The notes under the pieces are model-generated. The model was not told where the DNA came from. It worked only from the letters and a program-made list of their open reading frames with translations, and did no database searches. Shown here in pieces: positions 41,855 to 48,463 of a stretch of DNA of 48,463 nucleotides. The DNA is taken from assembly GCA_937950315.1 (NCBI GenBank), contig CALFDU010000050.1, positions 1-48,463 of the forward strand, in the 5' to 3' direction. Position numbers and translations under genes: made by a program. Numbering within the stretch: the first letter of the stretch is position 1; the number at the start of each line of letters is the position of its first letter. The DNA comes from an uncultured Saprospiraceae bacterium (GTDB taxonomy: Bacteria; Bacteroidota; Bacteroidia; Chitinophagales; Saprospiraceae).

Positions 41855-42655
41855 ATGAAAACTTTACTTTTTTTATTTCTTCTATGCACAAGCGCAACAA
41901 CTTTTGGTCAACTAGGGGTAAATAATCCTGTCCCATATAAAGGTCCATCAAATCTCAAATTAGTCAAACAACATAGAATAAGTAACTTTATCTGTGAAGA
42001 CACCTCAACAACCATGTATTGGATTGACTCAATAGGAAGAGTCACGAAAGAAGAAAATTACTTTAAAGGAGAGTTACAAAAATCCAAAACCCATATTTAT
42101 AATAAGGATAAATCACTGGTTATAAAAACCATAACCGACAATCTCGAAGAAGACACTAAATATAGAATACCTGAAAAATTGTTTGCCAGTTATGAGTATG
42201 ACAAAAACAACAACATAAGCACCTACAAAATTATTGACTCAAGAGATTCGATCATTGAACTTTCCCACATGGAATATGATAATGAAAATAGAATAACGAG
42301 AATCACTTACGAAGTTGTACCCATAAGATTTAGAAAGAGCAAGCCAAATATGACCTATGATTCTATCGCTTATAATGTGAAAGAAAATCTCAAAACAACC
42401 TACACTCGCAAACCAACAAAAAAATATTTCAAGGAAAAGACAAAACCTATTATACCAGAAAAACTATTACCTGAACCAGGTGAAAACACCTTGGTCGTAG
42501 AACGGGATAAAAAAGACAGTAAATCCATTACATACTATGATTTTGATGAATATGGGAATGTGATTAAAAGTGTTGGCTATTTGATTATAGATGGTAATAA
42601 AACAAAAACTTTTACCACAATTGTTGAACTCATATATGAGGATACAGAAGATTGA
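41855..42655 (+). CDS. Secreted protein of unknown function with YD-like segments
   Basis: 266 residues. Signal peptide about 1-19 (TTFGQ). The body holds Tyr-Asp-containing segments (YEYDKNNNISTYKI, HMEYDNENRITRITYE, YDFDEYGNVIKSVGY), the spacing seen in YD/Rhs-type repeats, but only three and degenerate. Lys/Thr/Glu-rich and AT-rich. It converges with the next gene across 36 bp; no terminator with a T-run is present there, only a small GGTGA/TCACC hairpin (42669-42681). Confidence 0.65.
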   Translation: MKTLLFLFLLCTSATTFGQLGVNNPVPYKGPSNLKLVKQHRISNFICEDTSTTMYWIDSIGRVTKEENYFKGELQKSKTHIYNKDKSLVIKTITDNLEEDTKYRIPEKLFASYEYDKNNNISTYKIIDSRDSIIELSHMEYDNENRITRITYEVVPIRFRKSKPNMTYDSIAYNVKENLKTTYTRKPTKKYFKEKTKPIIPEKLLPEPGENTLVVERDKKDSKSITYYDFDEYGNVIKSVGYLIIDGNKTKTFTTIVELIYEDTED

Positions 42656-42691
42656 TGAAATCCTATTCGGTGAGCTTCACCAACGTATGTC

Positions 42692-43510
42692 TTATTGAAT
42701 TATATCTTCCTCTTGTAAAGTGTATCTCACTCCTATACCTCCCATCAAGTAGTTTCCATATACAACGGTAGATTGATTCACCTCACCTGGATAATTTAAA
42801 CTCTCCAGTTCAAATTCTATGTACGTCATAGGTCTGAACAAATTAAATCGACCCTGCACTTCACAAAAGAATGAAAGCTTATCTATTAATTCCCTTTCAA
42901 ACCCAAGATAAATTGGAAGATAGAGCGAAAATCGATTGGTGTATTTCAAATGCGATGTAGTCAACTCAGATAATACCTCTCCATTAAAAGAAGAACTAGC
43001 AGTACTCATTCCACTGTTTGTAATTTTTCTTTCAAAATTTGTGTATCTAGGATTAATAAGAAACATCATCCCAATTCCCGAACCGACATATATTTTTGAT
43101 GCTTTAGATACTTCGAAAAATTTTAAATATCCGATTTTTAGATTCAAAGGAAGATCAGCTCCAGCACCTTGACATGTATTTCCCTCATTGGCATTAAAAC
43201 AATAGTCATGAGAATTAGCAGAAATAGTAAAATCAGCCCTTAATCTTTGATTTGATTTAAGTTGATACAAATAACTTACGTCCATTGATAAAGGCCTTAA
43301 ATCTGACAGTACACTTATATCTGCAAAACTAGAAACTATTCCTCGAGGTTTTAAATTGTCGTAACCAGGAATAAAAAATTCTCTTCCTGGCGTTTCCTCT
43401 ACTGCATATAAATTCGTCAGTTTATAAAACGAAATTCCAATTTGTCCTTGAGCTGCCAAACCAGCACAAAAGAAAAGCAATAGTAATGAAGTTGCGATTG
43501 ATTGTTTCAT
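42692..43510 (-). CDS. Outer-membrane beta-barrel-type protein of unknown function
   Basis: 272 residues. Signal peptide about 1-20 (AGLAAQ), then alternating strands with aromatic ends (LRADFTISANSHDYCF, KIYVGSGIGMMFLINPRY, FSLYLPIYLGFERELI, YGNYLMGGIGVRYTL), as in porin-like families of Bacteroidota. One Cys pair (CFNANEGNTCQ) may form a surface disulfide. No partner gene; the neighbouring minus-strand WG gene is about 190 bp upstream. Confidence 0.7.
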   Translation of the reverse strand: MKQSIATSLLLLFFCAGLAAQGQIGISFYKLTNLYAVEETPGREFFIPGYDNLKPRGIVSSFADISVLSDLRPLSMDVSYLYQLKSNQRLRADFTISANSHDYCFNANEGNTCQGAGADLPLNLKIGYLKFFEVSKASKIYVGSGIGMMFLINPRYTNFERKITNSGMSTASSSFNGEVLSELTTSHLKYTNRFSLYLPIYLGFERELIDKLSFFCEVQGRFNLFRPMTYIEFELESLNYPGEVNQSTVVYGNYLMGGIGVRYTLQEEDIIQ

Positions 43511-43591
43511 GATTTATGATGTTGTTCTATAATACTTACCGGGAGGTATGCACCGAAAGAACGTCAACTAGTCCTGCATTATTTCTTTCGA

Positions 43592-43723
43592 TTAATTAAA
43601 GGATTTAGTAATCCATTCTTTATTAACTCTAGCCCTAATTCCATCAAGAGGCAAAATTTCAATTTCATCATAAATAGCATCAAGAAAAATCTCCCCATTT
43701 CTTCTAACGAAACCAAACTTTTC
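43592..43723 (-). pseudogene. Out-of-frame C-terminal tail of the WG-repeat gene
   Basis: From 43723 to the TAA at 43594-43592 the adjacent frame encodes 43 residues, EKFGFVRRNGEIFLDAIYDE and onward, which is a typical WG repeat continuing the protein cut at 43704. Removing one A from the A4 run at 43724-43727 fuses the two frames (...GITTKEKFGFV...). The join is seen in the sequence; whether the cause is a real mutation or an assembly error is not known. Confidence 0.75.
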
Positions 43724-45911
43724 TTTTGGTTGTTATTCCTACACCTTCAACTTTAATATCATCATATTCAAAATCTAGAATTAAACCCTTATCAATACTA
43801 TACAAACCTCTTTTACCATTTTTTTCTAAAACAATTGCCCTATCACTGTAATAGCTCCAGATATTAGAATATTCAAATTCAAAGATTAATTTTTCCTTTT
43901 CAAGACTGTAATATGATTTCAAAGAATCTTTGGTGATTATTATCCCCCTGCCAAAGTACTCCCTTTCCATATCATCATATTCAAAATCTAACAAAATTTT
44001 ATTCGAAGTCAATAAGCCAAAATTCCCATCATTCTTTGCAATTATATAATCGCCATTGCAATCAATTATTTCATCATATATTGGTTCAGATATCTCTCCG
44101 TTTTCAAAAATTAAGCCTTCCTTACCATTTAATAACAATTTAGATTTAAAAATATAATCATATTTGATTGGCACAATTATTCCTTTGTCAACATGGTAAA
44201 TGCCTACTTTTTCAGACTTCTCAACATTCCATAATTTATCTTTGGTTTTATCATTGTATTGATCATTTTGCCGAACCTTGGAATATTCAAATGGAACAAG
44301 AACTTCTTCCTTTAAATTTATTAGTCCCCATAGACCATTTTTCTTTGCTGAAATAAAATTTCCATCCCAACTATTAGAAAAACCTGCTAAAATTGGATCT
44401 AGTTCTTCATATTCAAATGGAATTATTATCTCTGAATCAAAATTAATGATGCCAAATTTTTCTTCCTTCTCTGCAATAACAAAATCATCATCAAGGCTAA
44501 TACATTCTAAAGATTCGTAAAGAGGTGGTATCAAAATTTCCCCTTTGTCATTTATAAGCGAACTCTTATTATTATCCAAAACTACACAACCATTATTGTA
44601 ATTCTTTATTGTTTTATGAATTATGGGCGCAACCAATTCTCCTTTTTCATTAACTACTCCTTTATGCTCACCTTTGGTCATAATTATTAGTCCAGAGTAA
44701 TTCAGCCTAACATTACTTTCAGCTTTTTTAAGAGCTTTAATTTTATCGAAATTAAATGGGAAGACTTCATCCCCATTACTATTTATGATTCCATAAAATG
44801 TATCTCGTTTTGCAATAATTAATTCTTCATTAACTATCTCAATAGAATTAAATTCAAATGCAGTTTTGAACTTACCTTTAATATCAACAAGTGCATACTT
44901 TTCATCTTGTTTCAATACCAAATGGTTAGATCTTATAGGATGGAAACTAAAATAATAATTATTGATATCGTGTTTTTCATCTGTAAAAAGAGTTCCATTA
45001 TCAAAATACAATTTTGCTCCTTCTTCATTATTTGCAATAAATAGATTGTGGTCTTGAATACTTACATCATCAAATTCAATAGGTAATACCATCTCACCCA
45101 TTTTATTGAACAAACCAAACTTATTGTTTAGCTTGACTCTAATTAAATCTGCATTATGAGTAACATTATCATACTTGGTAGGTATTATTGTATTGCCAGA
45201 TGAATTGATGTAGCCTTTATATTTACCTATATGAACAAGTATTAAATCACTATTTGAATTTTTACCACCTAAATAATTATCACTATATAGGTCTTCATTC
45301 GTGTAAATAAAATCAGTAGATAATTCACCATTCAATTTACCAATTGCCCACAAATCGTCTTGCTGAATAAAAACAATTGAGTCTTTAAAAATTCTAATCT
45401 TTTTGTATTTCAGTGGAAAAATAAAATTATTGTTTTGGTCTAACATTCCTTGCAATAAACTATCATTTTTGACAATGAAATACATATTATTCTTAGAATA
45501 GATATTTTTGTATGCTGGTGGGATAAGATACTCTCCTATATCATTTATTACTCCATCTAAATTATTTTCATCTACGACAGCATATCCATTTTTAAATCTA
45601 TTCGCATAATCATATAATGAATCATTTAGAGGTGCACCATCAGATCCTATGTAATACCATTTCTTTTCTTCTGTTTGAACCGCTGCCTTATCTTCACTAA
45701 AATCATTTACGTACCGATATGTAAATGGTATTTGTATTTCACCAAGAGTATCAATAAAACCCATAAGTTTTGTTGTTCTACTTTGAGCTCTTAATAATGC
45801 ATTTGTAGTTTCCTCTGATAAAACACTTATTTCTTCATTCCCTAGGTGTTCATATTGAGATCTAGATAGAAAAGGTAATAAAAGAAAAAATACTATAATT
45901 TGATATTTCAT
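43704..45911 (-). CDS. WG-repeat protein, apparently frameshifted at the C-terminus
   Basis: 735 residues in the open frame. Signal peptide about 1-19 (LSRSQ), then at least a dozen WG-type repeats of ~35-45 residues (KFGLFNKMGEMVLPIEFDDV, KFGIINFDSEIIIPFEYEEL, KVGIYHVDKGIIVPIKYDYI), each predicting three short beta strands. WG proteins are secreted or periplasmic beta-rich proteins of unknown function. The last residues after EGVGITT (TKRKVWFR) are the product of a one-base shift; the true tail lies in the next frame to 43592 and would give about 772 residues. Very AT-rich. Confidence 0.8.
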   Translation of the reverse strand: MKYQIIVFFLLLPFLSRSQYEHLGNEEISVLSEETTNALLRAQSRTTKLMGFIDTLGEIQIPFTYRYVNDFSEDKAAVQTEEKKWYYIGSDGAPLNDSLYDYANRFKNGYAVVDENNLDGVINDIGEYLIPPAYKNIYSKNNMYFIVKNDSLLQGMLDQNNNFIFPLKYKKIRIFKDSIVFIQQDDLWAIGKLNGELSTDFIYTNEDLYSDNYLGGKNSNSDLILVHIGKYKGYINSSGNTIIPTKYDNVTHNADLIRVKLNNKFGLFNKMGEMVLPIEFDDVSIQDHNLFIANNEEGAKLYFDNGTLFTDEKHDINNYYFSFHPIRSNHLVLKQDEKYALVDIKGKFKTAFEFNSIEIVNEELIIAKRDTFYGIINSNGDEVFPFNFDKIKALKKAESNVRLNYSGLIIMTKGEHKGVVNEKGELVAPIIHKTIKNYNNGCVVLDNNKSSLINDKGEILIPPLYESLECISLDDDFVIAEKEEKFGIINFDSEIIIPFEYEELDPILAGFSNSWDGNFISAKKNGLWGLINLKEEVLVPFEYSKVRQNDQYNDKTKDKLWNVEKSEKVGIYHVDKGIIVPIKYDYIFKSKLLLNGKEGLIFENGEISEPIYDEIIDCNGDYIIAKNDGNFGLLTSNKILLDFEYDDMEREYFGRGIIITKDSLKSYYSLEKEKLIFEFEYSNIWSYYSDRAIVLEKNGKRGLYSIDKGLILDFEYDDIKVEGVGITTKRKVWFR

Positions 45912-46051
45912 CTTGAAATTGATTTGTCGTATGCAACTTTCTCATTGGTGCACTATCTAGGCTTAATACTCTAATATCCTGAACAGAATACTTAGAGAAA
46001 ACTAAAATAAAACACTATGGCTTAAGAAGGGCAATCCAAAAACTTAATCAC

Positions 46052-48463
46052 CTACGCCTTATCCAAAGAAATAAACACCTTCAATCCATTTCCTAGATCA
46101 ACTTCCTCACCTGATCCATGTCCATCAACTTGGCTAATCTCAGTAGCGAGTACTTCTCCTTTGATGTAGTCGGAATAATCTGTAAGTGCTTTGGTCAGTG
46201 CATCGTCTTTGGTGATCTTAATCGCAATCTTATCGGTCACGTTGAATCCTGAATCTTTTCTGATATTCTGGATTCTGTTGATCATCTCTCTTCCTAGTCC
46301 TTCTGCTTTAAGATCTTCTGTCAAAGTGATATCCAATGCCAAAGTGATTTCTTTGTCCTGAGCAACCGTCCAGCCTGGAATCTCTGCTGCATTGATTTCA
46401 AAATCTTCAATTGTCAAATCAAACGACTCTCCTTCTAACTCTAATTTGTAACCACCAGATTTTTCAATGGCAGCAATGGCGTCTTGGTCTAATCCACCAA
46501 TGTGAGCAGCAGCTGCTTTCATATGTGGACCTAGTTTTCTACCGAGAGTCTTAAAGTTAGGCTTGATCTTTTTATTGATAACGCCAGAATCTTCTGCGAG
46601 GTATTCAATCTCTTTCACATTTACTTCATGTAGAATAAGGTCTTCGACTTGCGCTACATGTTCTTTGTATTTGTTGTCAAGGATTGGCAACAAAATTTTC
46701 TGTAGTGGTTGACGTACTCGTATGTTTTCTTTCTTTCTCAATGAAAGCACCAATGATGAAATACGTTGTGCATAATCCATCCTTACTTCTAGATCGCTAT
46801 CAATCTTTGATTGATCTGCAACAGGGAAGTCTGTTAAGTGAACAGAAATCTTTTCATTTTTTCCGGTGGCATTGTTCAAGTTTTGGAACATCCAGTCTGA
46901 AAAGAATGGTGCGATAGGAGCCATCATTTTTGAAATGGCTTCTAAGCAAGTATATAGTGTTTGGTAAGCAGCAATCTTATCAGTAGTAAAATCTCCTTTC
47001 CAAAATCTTCTTCTATTTAATCTAACATACCAGTTACTCAAGTTTGATTCAACAAAATCTTGAATCGCTCTACCGGCTTTGGTCGGTTCGTAATCAGCAT
47101 AGTACTCGTCAACTTTCTCGATCAATGAATTCAGAAGAGAAATAATCCAACGGTCGATCTCTGGTCGATCCTCCATTGGTACATCTGCTTCTTTAAACTC
47201 AAAACCATCAATATTTGCGTAAAGCGAAAAGAATGAGTAGGTATTGTATAATGTACCAAACAATTTTCTTCTTGTCTCATCGATCCCATCAAGGTCAAAC
47301 TTCAAGTTGTCCCATGGATTGGCATTGACCATCATGTACCATCTGGTTGCGTCGGCACCATAATTGGACAGAGTGGTAAATGGATCAACCACATTTCCTT
47401 TTGACTTGGACATCTTCTTTCCTTCCTTGTCAAGGACCAATCCTGTAGAAACAACATTCTTGTAAGCGATGCTGTCGTTAACCATGGTTGAAATGGCATG
47501 CAAAGTATAGAACCACCCTCTTGTCTGATCTACTCCTTCAGAAATAAAATCAGCCGGATAGCTTTTCTTAAATTTCTCTTCGTTTTCAAATGGGTAATGC
47601 CATTGTGCATACGGCATCGATCCTGAATCAAACCACACATCAATCAAGTCCAATTCTCTCGTCATTTTTTCACCCGCATCGTTGACCAAAGTAATATCAT
47701 CGATGTACGGTCTGTGTAAATCTTCTGGCACTTCTTGACTCAATCCCAAAGCTGCATTTGCCTTGGTAATCTCTGCTCCCAATTGTTCTACCGAACCGAT
47801 ACAAATTTCCGAACCGCTTTCTGATTTCCAGATAGGAAGTGGAATTCCCCAGAAACGAGATCTTGATAAGTTCCAATCTTGTAAGTTTTCCAACCAACCT
47901 TGGAATCTACCAGTACCTGTAGAAGATGGCTTCCAATTGATGGTCTTATTTAAATCCGCCATTCTATCTCGGATGCTTGAAGCTTTTACAAACCAAGAAT
48001 CCAATGGGTAATAAAGGATTGGTTTGTCAGTACGCCAGCAGTGAGGATAGTTGTGTACATACTTCTGTACGTTGAAGGCTTTGTTTTCTGTTTTTAATTT
48101 GATGGCGATATCGATGTCGACATTTTTGAAGTCTTCTTCGTCTCTGTAATTTTTTACAAAGCGACCGGAGAATTCTCCAACAGTATCTTTGAATCTTCCA
48201 GACTTATCTACCAAGGTCAATGCACCAATCTTATGATCGACTGCCACCTTTCTATCATCTGCACCAAATGATGGTGCTGTGTGTACAATACCTGTGCCGT
48301 CTTCTGTTGTTACATGGTTTCCAGTAATGACTCTGTAAGCATCCGTCGAGCCGTACAGCTCTTCGATTTCGTTTCCAAAATCCAACAATGGTTCGTAACG
48401 GATATCCTGCATTTGCGCCCCAGCGAAAACATCACTCTGCTCCAAAATCTCAGGCTGCTTCTT
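46052..48463 (-). CDS. ileS: Isoleucyl-tRNA synthetase, C-terminal ~800 residues (cut by right edge)
   Basis: The frame is open to the right edge (KKQPEILEQSDVFAG...), so the true start lies outside the window. Visible: the end of the editing domain (YRVITGNHVTTEDGTGIVHTAP, with GTGIVHTAP conserved), the catalytic KMSKS loop in GKKMSKSKGNVVDP (about 375 residues before the C-terminus is left), WYTLHAISTM and the anticodon-binding domain (NWYVRLNRRRFWKGDF). The C-terminal extension (EIPGWTVAQDKEITLALDITL) is of the long, eukaryote/Bacteroidota-type IleRS. It charges tRNA-Ile. Confidence 0.96.
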   Translation of the reverse strand, partial: KKQPEILEQSDVFAGAQMQDIRYEPLLDFGNEIEELYGSTDAYRVITGNHVTTEDGTGIVHTAPSFGADDRKVAVDHKIGALTLVDKSGRFKDTVGEFSGRFVKNYRDEEDFKNVDIDIAIKLKTENKAFNVQKYVHNYPHCWRTDKPILYYPLDSWFVKASSIRDRMADLNKTINWKPSSTGTGRFQGWLENLQDWNLSRSRFWGIPLPIWKSESGSEICIGSVEQLGAEITKANAALGLSQEVPEDLHRPYIDDITLVNDAGEKMTRELDLIDVWFDSGSMPYAQWHYPFENEEKFKKSYPADFISEGVDQTRGWFYTLHAISTMVNDSIAYKNVVSTGLVLDKEGKKMSKSKGNVVDPFTTLSNYGADATRWYMMVNANPWDNLKFDLDGIDETRRKLFGTLYNTYSFFSLYANIDGFEFKEADVPMEDRPEIDRWIISLLNSLIEKVDEYYADYEPTKAGRAIQDFVESNLSNWYVRLNRRRFWKGDFTTDKIAAYQTLYTCLEAISKMMAPIAPFFSDWMFQNLNNATGKNEKISVHLTDFPVADQSKIDSDLEVRMDYAQRISSLVLSLRKKENIRVRQPLQKILLPILDNKYKEHVAQVEDLILHEVNVKEIEYLAEDSGVINKKIKPNFKTLGRKLGPHMKAAAAHIGGLDQDAIAAIEKSGGYKLELEGESFDLTIEDFEINAAEIPGWTVAQDKEITLALDITLTEDLKAEGLGREMINRIQNIRKDSGFNVTDKIAIKITKDDALTKALTDYSDYIKGEVLATEISQVDGHGSGEEVDLGNGLKVFISLDKA

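Overview
The window looks like a chromosomal segment of a Bacteroidota bacterium, most like the Saprospiria/Lewinella group. That is inferred from gene content only: a PorP/SprF protein beside a PorE-like TPR/propeller/OmpA protein, DUF2279, DUF3109, DUF4286, a poly-proline TonB, an uppS-bamA-ompH cluster, a 7TM-AraC regulator, WG repeats, CHAT proteins next to sigma/anti-sigma pairs, exact matches to the Bacteroidota -7 promoter box (TAnnTTTG), and almost no Shine-Dalgarno sequences.

Layout. 1-1 kb: the first codons of uvrA (minus, cut by the left edge) diverge from an ECF sigma factor. 1.1-4.2 kb: a lipoprotein and a large PLP enzyme on the minus strand. 4.2-7.8 kb: porP-like and porE-like genes (minus). 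7.9-9.5 kb: a DUF2279 protein and, converging on it, a DUF3109 protein. 9.7-11.4 kb: a mitochondrial-type citrate synthase and gcvH. 11.7-13.4 kb: a small membrane protein and a TonB-family protein. 13.6-19.3 kb: a five-gene operon (TPR protein, DUF4286, MFS transporter, acyl-CoA dehydrogenase, M50 protease with a CBS-like tail). 19.2-23.4 kb: uppS-bamA-ompH envelope biogenesis (minus). 23.5-25.5 kb: lipoprotein, WecA/TagO-like glycosyl-1-phosphate transferase, CrcB. 25.5-28.9 kb: S41 protease and gamma-glutamyltransferase (minus). 28.9-29.1 kb: a degenerate 41-45 bp tandem repeat. 29.2-31.6 kb: GMC oxidoreductase with an Fe-S motif and its Tat-exported partner.

31.6-37.2 kb is the most unusual part. 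A divergent sigma factor and a membrane-bound anti-sigma-like TPR protein form a terminated operon with a very good Bacteroidota promoter and a 10-bp leader hairpin. Directly downstream is an AT-rich three-gene operon: a cell-envelope protein with a weak lipobox, an HEXXH protein, and a membrane-anchored TPR-CHAT protein with an intact His/Cys dyad. I propose a protease-linked sigma/anti-sigma signalling locus.

37.2-39.0 kb: an APH/CHK-type kinase coupled to an inositol-monophosphatase-family enzyme. 39.0-39.55 kb: a gene-free stretch of dispersed-type repeats. 39.5-41.7 kb: a 7TM-AraC regulator, then three 20-22 bp-phased GAGACG direct repeats in front of a head-GIN-type secreted protein. 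41.8-45.9 kb: secreted or outer-membrane accessory proteins, including a WG-repeat protein with an apparent one-base frameshift. 46.05 kb to the right edge: the C-terminal part of ileS (minus). No tRNA, rRNA, CRISPR array or transposase was seen.
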